Position numbers and translations under genes: made by a program. The notes below the pieces were generated by a model. It worked only from the letters and a program-made list of their open reading frames with translations, was not told the DNA's origin and did not search any database. A DNA stretch of 53,711 bases. Origin: Gamarada debralockiae. Its lineage: Eukaryota; Ascomycota; Leotiomycetes; Helotiales; Hyphodiscaceae. Location: NCBI GenBank assembly GCA_002803225.1, contig NXFV01000620.1, positions 1-53,711 of the forward strand, in the 5' to 3' direction. Positions 44,015 to 53,711 of the stretch are shown one piece after another. How positions within the stretch are numbered: position 1 is the stretch's first letter; every line of letters starts with the position of its first letter.

Positions 44015-44209
44015 CAGTAAAACCTAGTCATGGCGAACACGAAAAATCTGTATGGGCGAAGGCCCAAAAATTCGTTATATCCAGAGATCGTTATATAGAA
44101 CCCCTGTCTTCGTACAAATTATCCCTGTAAAGCTTTTCGTCTCGTACGTTATATCGATGGATTTGTTAGCGTTCGTTATATCCAGATTCGTTATAGGCAG
44201 GTTTTACTG
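44015..44209. mobile_element. 195-bp MITE with pogo/Fot1-like inverted ends
   Basis: The left end reads CAGTAAAACCTAGTC and the right end GGCAGGTTTTACTG, giving inverted termini that match over CAGTAAAACCT. A TA dinucleotide flanks both ends (44013-44014 and 44210-44211), the expected Tc1/mariner-pogo target duplication. Internally TTCGTTATATCCAGA-type motifs recur. No transposase is encoded, so it is non-autonomous. Confidence 0.8.
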
Positions 44210-45191
44210 TATTATATTTATGTTAATCTGGACATTTACTTATCTGGTTACAAAATTATCCTTCTTCTTACTATCTTGAGGACACATAGGCGGGGTATAC
44301 AAAGGTGCATCATCTTGCAGAATGGCTTAGTTGGTTGGCCTCGTGATGAGTAAAGGGCTCAGAACAACGAGGTTGAGGATACCCAAACCACAAAATAAGG
44401 AGCCATTCTTTCGAGATAACCAATGCAGCTTCGATCAAAGACTCGAATCTCAAACTTTCATTATATCTGTAATTCTGATTACTGTCGATTTTAATCCCCG
44501 GAATAATATTGACAAGTTTACGCGGCAGTCATTCGTTCTTATAGATCAAAAGTTGTGATCAAAGTTGCGGTCACACACGATTAAGCGACCCCCTATCTTC
44601 AAGCCTTTGCAGCCGAGGGGGCCATGTGAGGTAGCTGAATGGGAAGAACGTCGGAGTATCTTAACGTTTCAGGTGAAGAATCTTGCTTTCTAGGGTAGAC
44701 CTGCCAAGTATTCTTAGCATCAGACGAAAACGTTCTCCGAGAGCTTGTTTTGTCCGTCGTCGTATATCTCTCGCTCGAGGTGCTCTACCCAGTATGCGGA
44801 GCCCACGAAGCAAAATCTTTTCCTTACCGTTAAGAATGACGCGGCTTATTTCTCGAGAGTTCAGGGCTCCCTGAATTTCAGTTGACTTTTTATCTTGAAT
44901 TTAGCAAAAACTTCAGATGATCTCGCTTGGCAGCGTGCCTACGATCGACACTTTCGGGACCGAAGCTCTTTCTCCACCCCGCGCCTGATGACGACGCCAC
45001 GATCCACCTTGGAAACAAACAAATTGCCGGACGCTGTGGGGTAAATTCCCGACCTTTGTGGTACCGATGAAAATATCTTCAAGCTTCGCGGGTCGCAATT
45101 TTACCTTAGGTACATATTGCTAAGATCCTCTGGGCTATTGGAACGGTATGCATCGAGTCACTCTCTTTTACCTCTCACTCTAGCTCACAAT
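44210..45191. other. Noncoding stretch with a tRNA-like box A
   Basis: TGGCTTAGTTGG at about 44324 is a perfect match to a polymerase III box A. About 50 bp on, AGGTTGAGGATACC resembles a weak box B. No cloverleaf could be folded by eye. It may be a tRNA-derived SINE remnant or chance. No protein gene recognised. Confidence 0.3.
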
Positions 45192-46925
45192 ATGACAGTC
45201 TCACTTGTATCAGGCCTTTGGCTTCTCACCCTCCTTTCTCGCGGTGGTGTCTGTGCTGGACAGCCAACTTTGACATCAGCATCGAACGCGACCACCACGT
45301 CATCCGCGCCCTCCGCTGATTCGCCAACTGTTACCATTAACGACTATGGGGTCCTTCAAGGAAATCGCTCTCAGTATATAAACTCGGTCTACAATTTTAA
45401 AGGCGTACCCTACGGCGGTGCACCCACTGGAGAATATCGCTGGAAGCATCCACCTCACCCTTCAGCGTGGAATGGTACTCGTGATGCTACCCAATTTGGG
45501 CCAGCATGCCCACAGCCAGGTGTCGATTACTACAGCGAAGACTGTCTTTACCTCAATGTCTGGACGCCGGATAATGCAACGCTCAACGACGTCTACGTCA
45601 ACACCGATGGTCCAGGCGTGTTGCCGAACGCCACTGCCAGCAAATATCCCGTCTACGTTTGGATCTATGGTGGACGATTTGCCGGCGGCGAGTCAAGTGA
45701 TCCTCTTTATGATGGCTCTGGACTTGCTGCGAAAGGAGTTGTTGTTGTCAGCATGAACTATCGTCTTGGAGCTCTTGGATTTCTTGCGCACCCTGAGCTA
45801 AGCGCAAATTCCTCAAGTGGCACGTCTGGAAACTATGGTCTTGTTGACCAACAGGCATCTCTTCACTGGACAATTGAAAACATCGCCGGCTTTGGTGGAG
45901 ACCCCACCAGGATCACAATCGGTGGCCAATCAGCAGGTGCAGCTTCAGTCATTGACCATCTCAACAGCCCCCTTGCAGATGGTCTCTTCACTCAGGTCAT
46001 CGCCGAAAGTGGTGCTCGTTACCCTTCCGATCCTCTCATTGGCAGTCTCGCCCAAAGCTATCGCCAGTTACCTGAAGCAGAAGCACAAGGCGAAGCATAC
46101 ATCAAAAGTCTGAACGTCAGCAGCATTAACGAGGCTCGTGACCTCCCTGTTGAGGCTTTCCTGTCATCGGGTCAGATGTCCGACACTACATACAATGACA
46201 CTGTCTTCAGCAACAACTCCATATATATGGAGCCACCTCTGTTCCGCCCAGTCCTTGACGGCTATGTCCTTCCCGCCACTTACTCATCACTCCTCCTCTC
46301 AGGAAACCATACTATTGTCCCAGTCCTCACCGGAAACAACAAAGATGAAAGCGGTGCGAGCACTGATCCTGGGTTCGGTGTTGCAAACTACACTTCCGCC
46401 AATCAATACGACTTCGGTAGCGTCGGCCTTGCAAACGAGTACTTCAGTCTCTACCCTACCGGTAACACTTCATCCTCAGCCAACAACGCCAGCAACGAAT
46501 TCTACCGTGAACAAAGCCGAATCGGGACCTGGCTCTGGGCAAACGAATATGTCGCTGGATCGCAGAGCTTCTCTGTAAACAGCACGTCCACTACTTACAC
46601 ATACTACTGGACCCACGCACGACCGGGACAAGATGCTGGAGCATATCATATGAGTGAAATCAATTATGCTTTCAATAACTTGTATGGTACCGACTTGCCT
46701 TGGACTGCGGAGGACTATGCTATTGCGAATACTATGTCGAGTTATTGGGCGAACTTCATAGCGAACGGGAACCCGAATGGAGAGGGATTGGCTACTTGGC
46801 CTGTGAACTCGGCTGATAGTGCTGTGACAATGGAGTTAGGGGATGCTTTTCAGATCATTGAGGTGGCGAACTCGACGAACATTGAGTTTATGAAGGAGTG
46901 GTTTTCTAAGTGGCCTGTGTACTAG
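45192..46925 (+). CDS. Secreted type-B carboxylesterase / lipase
   Basis: A single-exon frame of 577 aa from the ATG at 45192, chosen because it gives a clean signal peptide (MTVSLVSGLWLLTLLSRGGVCAG). The open frame extends 25 codons further up, to 45117. Family blocks: YNFKGVPYGGAPTGEYRW, SEDCLYLNVWTP, YPVYVWIYGGRF (oxyanion-hole region), nucleophile elbow GGQSAGAAS with S247, acid E386 in NNKDESG, and H486 in GAYHMSEINY. Many N-x-S/T sites fit secretion. Such enzymes hydrolyse carboxylic esters such as lipids, feruloyl esters or plant metabolites. In the oxyanion segment the usual HGG is YGG here. It is the only intact gene in the decayed 41-53 kb region, which suggests selection keeps it. 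Confidence 0.95.
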   Translation: MTVSLVSGLWLLTLLSRGGVCAGQPTLTSASNATTTSSAPSADSPTVTINDYGVLQGNRSQYINSVYNFKGVPYGGAPTGEYRWKHPPHPSAWNGTRDATQFGPACPQPGVDYYSEDCLYLNVWTPDNATLNDVYVNTDGPGVLPNATASKYPVYVWIYGGRFAGGESSDPLYDGSGLAAKGVVVVSMNYRLGALGFLAHPELSANSSSGTSGNYGLVDQQASLHWTIENIAGFGGDPTRITIGGQSAGAASVIDHLNSPLADGLFTQVIAESGARYPSDPLIGSLAQSYRQLPEAEAQGEAYIKSLNVSSINEARDLPVEAFLSSGQMSDTTYNDTVFSNNSIYMEPPLFRPVLDGYVLPATYSSLLLSGNHTIVPVLTGNNKDESGASTDPGFGVANYTSANQYDFGSVGLANEYFSLYPTGNTSSSANNASNEFYREQSRIGTWLWANEYVAGSQSFSVNSTSTTYTYYWTHARPGQDAGAYHMSEINYAFNNLYGTDLPWTAEDYAIANTMSSYWANFIANGNPNGEGLATWPVNSADSAVTMELGDAFQIIEVANSTNIEFMKEWFSKWPVY

Positions 46926-47109
46926 TTGAGAAGAGCACATCTGCAAAACACGACCCGGTGAAAATAAACCTTACTGAACTCACAATTCTCATTATCTTGT
47001 ATATATATCTTGGCCGAAATTGTTAAAGTCATGCTTTGCAATCGAACAGACCGAACTGGTACATGAATATCGCATAGTGTTATACTTACAGGTGAAATTG
47101 TTCGCAGGT

Positions 47110-49112
47110 TTAAGTTTCTACACCAGTATCCGACTCTGGGGTTTCTGCTAACCAAGGTTCGTCATACCCAGTGTCCGTCCCCTCGGGCTCTGCGCTGTCC
47201 TCGGAAATCTCTGAAGAGAAAGGCGAAGTATCCCCAGCGTCCGCCTCCTCGGACTCCACCTTAGCAAAATAAATAATCTCGTCCACTGTCTCCCACATGT
47301 CATCCAGTGACAAAAACAACAATTGCGACTCTGTGACAGCATCTTTCGAGTCTCATACCACGTCAACAACATTTTCCAACGCCCCCCAAGCGTTGGTCCT
47401 ATATGATTCTTCGGCAAGTGGTATCTCTCGGAGCATGAGCAAAGCACCGACTCCATTGCGGACTTGGAAGCTTCAAAGCCAAAGTTCCGCTCTGCAACGC
47501 TCTCGAAGAGACTCAAAAAAATGGAGCTTTGCAACCTTGCAGCAAATTCTACCACGGTGACACTTTCTTCTCTGCCAGAAATCGCTTCGGAGAAGGACGA
47601 GTCGAAAGAGACTCTATCTTTATGGTTGTTTAAAAGGATTCGAGCAGACTCATAAATATCGAACCAGCATAACCATGCTTGTTGGCAGCACACCTCCTTT
47701 CCTGGCGTTGGGATCCGGTTAGGAAAGAAGTCATTTCCGTAGCTTTGCCTGATTGCTCCTATTAATGCATCGAATCTGGGGCGAAGAGGATCAAACACCC
47801 TCAAAGCAAGGCGCGCGATGGGCTGGCCAGGAGATTCCGCAACAGTCCACTTGACCTTGTCAAGCAATCTCCTCCACAGGGTGAGAGAGCAATTTGCGAA
47901 GTCTTTGTGGGCAGGCTTCCACTCGATTTCAGTCTGCAACATGTAGATCAAGGAGGACTTGACTATCATCGCGTTTGACTCAGCTTCGAAAAGTTCAAAA
48001 TACGAGGCTAGGCCTTCGCTCACTCTCTTTGACATAACATATTCCTTGACAGTGTAGTGAGCGAGTTTGATTAATATCCTTGAGGAGGTCTCCGAGCAAG
48101 TGATGAGGCAGGTGCAGATATCTATTATTGCAAGAGGGTCGCAGGGCGGCCTATCTTCGCGATATCTGAGTGAGTCGGTGTCGATCGCAAGGGCTGTGTG
48201 AATTTGATCCAAGTATTCTATGTCAAAATTGAAGGACAGAAGTTGTAGGACCTTGTGGACATATGGCCTGTTTTCGGGAGCGATTCCGCACAATATGCGC
48301 TCATAAGTCTCGTCAAGCGTCTTCGGGAGTTGAGTAAGAGCTTTCAAGATGTCTTTTCGGAACTTGTGTTTCTTCAAGATTTCCAATTGGCAATACGTCC
48401 AGCGGAACCTGTACCGCTTTCTTTTAGTAATCAATCTGTCATAGAGTTCGGCTCACTATGCAGCAAATTTACAACTCAAACTACTTTGGACAGGTTACTA
48501 ACTCACATTCCTCTTGCTCCTTTCACTAGTGCTGTTTCGACCTTCAGGCATAAATCTTTGGACCATGTTTGGAAAGCCGCCGTCTGGAGTTGCTGATGAA
48601 GGAACACCTGAATGTCCTTGTCTACCAAGGAGTTTGAAAGGGATATCTCAACTGAGATGTCCTTAAGGCTTAGCTCAATATCGAGCTCCTTCCTACTCAG
48701 AGCGAGGATTTGGATGTTTTGAAGCAACGGCTTGTTCACTGTATCTGCCAAGAATTCCAATAGGTTATGGCGCTCCAATTATTCGTCCAGTGCATCTATC
48801 AATAGATAGACTTTCGGGAAAAGGCCGGCAACTACAGCCAAGGCTCCTTGAAGCTGCTTGATTGAGGGTTGCACGCCAGCTTCATAAGGTTGATGAACTT
48901 CGATCGGGACTTTGGGGAGCTGCCGAAAGAGCTGACTTATCACCCAACGTAGCATGTGCGTAGTTTCGTCCTGGCTTCTCCGGAAAAGGCAACAATAATA
49001 GGCCCAGCCCGCCTGTATCTCCTTTGATTTGCAAAATTGATCAATGTCACCGCAGATGTAGGAGAACAAGACGGTCTTACCAGCACCCGGGGATGCCATG
49101 TAGCCATAAGAA
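47110..49112 (-). pseudogene. NACHT-type NLR pseudogene
   Basis: Read on the minus strand, FLWLHG is followed after a one-base shift by SPGAGKTVLFSYI (Walker A). Then come AYYCCLFRRSQDET, HMLRWVISQL and Walker B YLLIDALDE. The next codon is a TAA stop (48779-48781), after which the same frame continues LERHNLLEFLADTVN. An intron (48506-48409) joins GARGM to FRWTYCQLEIL, followed by LTQLPKTLDETYERIL, the usual fungal NLR hinge. Near 47440 the frame shifts again. The authentic C-terminal frame has a TGA at 47353-47355 and then runs through an acidic tail to a TAA at 47110. The N-terminal effector part was not found. At least four lesions make it non-functional. Confidence 0.88.
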
Positions 49113-49272
49113 AACGGGTTGTGCAGTTTTTATAGTCACGGTACTCCTTGGGGCTAGTAAGCTATCTATTTTGACATTTGAGTGCCAACGATTTCGAGTT
49201 TAAATGTATCAGTTCATGACACTGCATTCTACAGACTTGAATGGATATGATTTAGATGTGATAGGTGCATTT

Positions 49273-51010
49273 TCAAACAGCATCGACCCCTTCTAGAACG
49301 CCCAAAGCCCGCCCTACTAAATGTACGCTCCCAGTGATCAATGCATGAACCCCCCACCTGGCTCTCTCCACCCTCAAACCCTCCGCACGTATTCGATAGC
49401 ATCCTCTACACCAGGAAGTATTGTAATCATAGTTGAAGGAGACTTATCCAGTGCCCGCCATTTCTCAGCGAAGGACTTCTGCATCGTGAGGCCCTTAATA
49501 GCTGTACAATCGTATAAGTTGTTTACAAAATCTGATAATTGGGTTATTATGGTTGACGAAAATGGAATGAGAAGTGCTCATACCTCTCTTTGAGGTCCTG
49601 TCGGTCTAGCTGGAGACTGGGCAGAATATGACACTATCGAATTTCACGAGGCCTTGAGTGGTAATGGCGGTGTGGAGACCTATGAGCAGTGGCATTGCTT
49701 CGCGGTCGCCTTGCTGGTTAAATATGAGGACTCTTTCCCCAGGCCTGTGGATTTGTTAGTTATGCCTGGTCTTGATATTATAATAGTTGAGAAGCAAATC
49801 GTTGAGAGCATTCATCTCCAAACCATTTTGACGCGACAAGAATGCTTTCTGCTGTGTGAGCGCCATCCAATTACCATATAATATTCCCATCAACTTTTTT
49901 CTCACATCTTCCCCGCCAAACGGCCTTCTCTAATCCTTCAACAAATTTCTTGCAAAGGCCATCTGGCGATTGCTGAAAGTTTGGTCCAGTTACTCGAGGA
50001 CCGTCTCTGCCAACGCGATTGCAAGACTCGCATTCAACCTCTGAAACGGAGCATCAGGACGTATACTTACACCCTTCAGTCTTTCATCTTCCCCGACAAC
50101 TTTAAGTGCTTTGACATGACGCTCCTTAGCTCTGTTTTCAACCACACTCATAGCGGCCGGTAACTGTGTCAAAGTGAAAGACAGACATTCTGGTTTCTGA
50201 CTCCCTGCCTCATGCCACGCAATCTCTTCAATCGTACTTCCCAACGTATACGTGTGGTCGATGCCCAAAGACGATAAACCCATGACCGCGGGCTTCTCCA
50301 CGATATTTGTGGCATCATATTCGCCACCCAAGCCTACCTCGTAGACTGCAGAATCGAATGAACACGTGATAGGTCATGAGTGTCAGATATCGGAATACAC
50401 TGGTTTCTCGCCATATCCCAAGGCATCCCAGATATCGAAAAAATATTCTGAGAACAATTCTTTTGAGATCGAGGCACTGTTTATGCGTGCGCTCGCGAAC
50501 CGCGGTCAAGTGCGGAGAGGTTAAGAGCCCGGTTTTTGAGGGGACACCATGTGATTTGCGATAATGGGAGATGATCGAGTCGACATATGCACACGATAAC
50601 CCTTTTCCTTTGGTCCCAGCGACATGGATGATATTCAGCTTGCTCAGATCAGATTGCTACGAATCAGGTCAGCGACGAGGAAAGAAGGGGGTTGGTGTGT
50701 TCACAGAGTAACCAATCTGAGTTAGATATTTTCTCATTTCCTCATTTGCTGTTTTGTCGATGATGAAAACGGCATCGTGTCGTTTTCTAAGGACTTGGTA
50801 TGGGATTGGACGGTATTCAGGAGGTCAACAGCGTCCAGGGCTGGGTGAGCACGTGCTTGAAAGGGAGAGGGTTACGTCGTAGGTTCTCTTTACTATGATG
50901 GCGTATAATCTGGAGGACGAGTGACTCCATTCAGAGGTAGACCCGCGAACAGGCCTCCTCTCATACCCCTGAATGCTGGTTTGGGCGAAAAGAGCGGCAT
51001 TCGAAAGCAT
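49273..51010 (-). pseudogene. Folylpolyglutamate synthase pseudogene
   Basis: Family blocks occur in correct order on the minus strand but in several frames: RTYDVTLSL, ALDAVDLLNTVQS, LNIIHVAGTKGKG (ATP loop), VPSKTGLLTSPHLTAVRER, FRYLTLMTYHVF, DSAVYEVGLGGEYDATNIVE, GLSSLGIDHT, IEEIAWHEAG, KKFVEGLEKAVWRGRCE, VLIFNQQGDREAMPLL, FAEKWRALDKSP and the C-terminal ALITGSVHLVGRALGVLEG. A TAA stop is at 49990-49992 after AETVLE, and frame changes lie near 50345, 50800 and elsewhere. The relic is nearly full length. FPGS adds glutamates to folates in cytosol and mitochondria and is normally needed for methionine and one-carbon supply, so an intact copy should exist elsewhere. Confidence 0.93.
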
Positions 51011-51298
51011 GAGTGCTGATGGGAAAAAAAAATCATGTGAAATTCGGCAATACTTTGAAGCATTGCTTAGTCAGCGCTCTTACGCTTAAACGAGTCGGTG
51101 GAATCCATAATTTCTTTCCGGCTTCAAAGTCATCATCGCTTTTATTTCAACATTCAAAAACAACAATAATGACAAAGAGAAGTTGGGAAGTTGGGAAGCC
51201 TCCCCATAAATGACCAGGATGATGTAGTTTGGAGAAGAATGTTTGTCTGATCACGTATTATTTTCAATTACTGTTTTGCTGTCGCTATGGATGATGGA

Positions 51299-53100
51299 TC
51301 AGCTTAGGACAAAAGCAAAAGTGTCGTCTTGGCCTCGTGGCTCCTGAAAACCCCACGTATAGAAATCACCCACAAATCTCCATTTCTTCCATTCCTTCTC
51401 AATATCTGCGTCAAAAACTTTTCGTAGAATAAGCGGTGTAAACCCGTTGTGTAACACGCAAATTCTATCCCCAGGCAGCGTGTTACTTGGACCTATACCC
51501 AGTCGACCGTCTCGAGTACAATACATTTGACCCGCCGTTGAGGCTTGAACGGCCGACGTATCTGTACTGACAGGCCCTGCCTGCGAGCTTCCGGAACGAT
51601 ATCGGGAGCAGAAGAAGGAAACATCGATTTCGAAGCAGCTAGACGTTTGTTTTCCCACTCAAGGATTTCCGTACACTGTTCTGCTTGTGTCCGAAATGGT
51701 ATATCCGGGTTTGGGATGATGTGCGATACTTCATCAACCTGAAAATCCTTCACATGCAGCTCTTCATTGATAATCTTTGGAGTCTTCCAGAGAATGGCCT
51801 TGTATCTACCATACCAGCACGGAATCGTTGCCAAATGGTGCAAGACCCCTGTGCAATCCCATACCTGTGAAGTTCGGTATCCATGTTGGAAGCCTCACTC
51901 TCCTTTCAATATTGGTCGAAGTCGCCAGGTCTAAGAAGACGAGATCTTTACCGTGTTCAATATACCAGGGTACAAGATTATTGGACAAGTCTGCTTGTGG
52001 CTTCAACAACAAGATGCTGTTGGGGTGACAAATCCGTACTACCCAGCACGCCATAGACTTTGTGTTGGAGGTCGCCCTAGCAACCAGATTCACTATTCAA
52101 CCAAGCGAGCTTTTCCGCACAAATACATTCTGTAGAATTAGATTCCTTTCCTTAGACACAACGATAAAAAGAGATTTTCTCCAACTCAAGTCTTAACACT
52201 TTGTCCATCTTGTTGCTTACCGGCCAGCAATTCGTGAAGTAAGCAGTCTCAAGGTATCCAGAGGTTTCTGTGAGACCTTGCAACATTTCCGAAAAGGCGA
52301 CATCTGCGACACCTTCAAGAACCCGACAAAGAGAAAATCCTTTCCAACACCAACACCGGCATGCTGAAAGTATTTCTGCAGCGCAGTTAGGTGATGTAGT
52401 AAGAGAGCAGCAAGTGGTGCTATCTTGTCGAGCGTGACTTCCCGAGACTCATACAGAAGCAGGAGTTCTGGGGGCAAGACTGCCTCTTGAAATGTCCACA
52501 CACGCTTGAACCAGGTTTGGGAAAAATGTCCACGAGACCTCTCCATAAAGAGGTTTCCAGGACACTCTTAGACAGAACGGAGGTTCCTTCTAGTTCCCAC
52601 AACTTAAAAAGGTCTCCGTAAATTTCGAGGTGTTTAAGGATATGTGGTATTGAGCTGAACGATATTTCGGCATTTGGTGTGCTGTTGCCGAGCCAGACAA
52701 TACAAAAGTTACACAAGCTATACATCTCTCGCATTAACGGGATTTGGACTTTTTTTTTCGACTTCGTCATGTTGGTTGATGAATATACCGTTAATCCAGA
52801 GATAGTCTGCGCTCGCGTTTCAAGTGAGATGAGGCAGTGCAGTCACAATGTTTGGAATACTTTCAGGTGACAGCCATCGATCAGGAAGGACTTATCCCGC
52901 ATCTCTCCATTCCAGGTGTATGATACCGAGATGTAGTCAGGCGTAGATGCGATACTTGTGTGAATTATGCCAAGCTCGGGAGAGACGTTGGAGATGCGGA
53001 AGAGACGAATGTGTCCGGGGAGGAGAGGTTGGTAGATGTATTTTGGTACGGGATATTCGCTTCTTCCAGGAATTTCATCCTTGCTGGAGTTGAAGGACAT
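51299..53100 (-). pseudogene. HET-domain (heterokaryon incompatibility) pseudogene
   Basis: The frame opens at 53100 with YIYQPLLPGHIRLFRI and YISVSYTWNG, the start of a HET domain. It shifts near 52855, then hits a TGA at 52820-52822 within NIVTALPHLT*NASADYLWINGIFINQ (the HET W-I-D-x-I-C-I-N-Q block). It shifts again at a run of A/T near 52755 before MREMYSLCNFCIVWLG, and again near 52530 before FKRVWTFQEAVLPPE. A retained intron-like junction leads to DLQHKVYGVLG. The tail (ERRVRLPTWIPNFTG, MYCTRDGRLGIGPSN, WRFVGDFYTWGF) ends at 51299 after one more shift near 51560. HET proteins trigger incompatibility cell death. This copy is dead. Confidence 0.92.
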
Positions 53101-53711
53101 CGCGAGCCAGGGACATCAAGTTGGGACATACATGAACGAGAATAATTTTGGGTCCAAATGAAAAGCTGTGTTGCCTACAAAATTGATGGCGATATTGCAA
53201 GGCGGACTCCCCACACGCTAGGCAGCGGAAGGAATGTCGGCGCTAAGCGCGGCGCCTGCGAGGTTGCGACAAGCCACGAGGAGCTTCACGTGCTGACGGT
53301 GTCACAGTGAGGCTGAGCCGCAGCTGCAACTTCGGGGATTGTCGTGCAAATATAATAAATGGAAGCTTCTCTACGCTTGTAGACTTTTTGCCTTTGATCA
53401 CTCCACTTCATTGCGCATCATTGAGTGTTCAGTATCGCAGTTTCGGACGCTTGCCTGTGAGCAAGCTTAAAGGTTGCTGTCACCAGCAGTCTTGTTATGA
53501 TGCCAAGGTTTACGGGGCGTCAAACTGGCACTTAAGCTATGTTGAACTACTAGACAAGGTGTGCAAAGGGGGATCTTGTTTTGTTACCGCATTGGCCTCC
53601 ATCGGTGCAACCTCTATTTGTACACCGTCGTTAGCGGTTGGCTGCACACTGTTGTTATGAGAACCCTGATACTGAGGTGCATATGGCGCTAGTCTAAAAT
53701 AGGTTTCGAAA
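53101..53711. other. End of window, no gene recognised
   Basis: The stretch at 53225-53300 is GC-rich with GGCGCC/GCGCGGCGCC motifs and a TTCACGTG, and looks like a promoter region of the decayed HET gene. It resembles in composition the stretch at 2190-2280 ahead of the NLR gene. A 117-codon plus-strand frame from 53307 has no recognisable domain. Confidence 0.4.

Noticed and set aside
1..53711. CRISPR arrays, operons, ribosome-binding sites or phage genes
   Set aside because: The DNA is eukaryotic with spliceosomal introns; no regularly spaced repeat array is present.

Overview
The window is nuclear DNA of a filamentous ascomycete. Most genes carry short spliceosomal introns (about 47-130 bp) with GT(A/G/C)NGT donors and CAG/TAG acceptors. 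The families also point to fungi: Sso1-type syntaxin, Sac1, Rab5/Ypt5, Mic60, a Zn2Cys6 regulator, HET and NACHT-ankyrin proteins, and a Dal5-type permease. A leotiomycete (Helotiales-like) source is my guess from protein style and cannot be proven here. No rRNA, convincing tRNA, CRISPR array or prokaryotic feature was seen. Exon coordinates were worked out by hand from splice signals, reading phase and family continuity.

Layout. 1-2.5 kb: no gene recognised. 2.5-7.0 kb: an intact six-exon NLR-like gene (lipase-like hydrolase, NACHT, 14 ankyrin repeats). 9.3-10.7 kb: plasma-membrane syntaxin with an unusually long C-terminal tail, convergent with an unknown proline/serine-rich protein (11.3-12.2 kb, minus). 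13.7-15.0 kb: a multi-pass membrane protein. 15.1-15.8 kb: a 5'-truncated, frameshifted P450 relic. 16.4-24.0 kb: three minus-strand genes that together look like a sulfur-scavenging cluster: a Dal5/Soa1-type permease, a TauD/Jlp1-type dioxygenase and a secreted sulfatase. The sulfatase shares a 515-bp divergent promoter with a DHA2-type MFS transporter (24.5-26.5 kb).

26.9-30.9 kb (minus): SAC1 phosphoinositide phosphatase, an Ala/Gln/Glu-rich coiled-coil protein, and a small protein with an N-myristoylation signal. 32.2-34.2 kb: Zn2Cys6 transcription factor. 34.5-35.6 kb: a decayed MOSC-domain gene. 36.9-40.7 kb: Rab5 GTPase and MIC60. Two pairs of dispersed non-coding repeats lie in the gaps of this middle part in the order B-A-A-B.

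41-53.7 kb is a gene graveyard. It holds a HET C-terminal fragment, an AT-rich stretch, a 195-bp TIR element (pogo/Fot1-like MITE), one intact secreted carboxylesterase, and three clear pseudogenes on the minus strand: a NACHT NLR, a full-length relic of folylpolyglutamate synthase, and a HET-domain gene. Nonsense codons in the relics are mostly TGA or TAA in places where a C-to-T change would explain them, which suggests but does not prove RIP-like mutation.

The best candidates for something worth following are the sulfur cluster, the syntaxin tail, the dispersed repeat families, the MITE and the small unknown genes. I found no clear evidence for an entirely new system.
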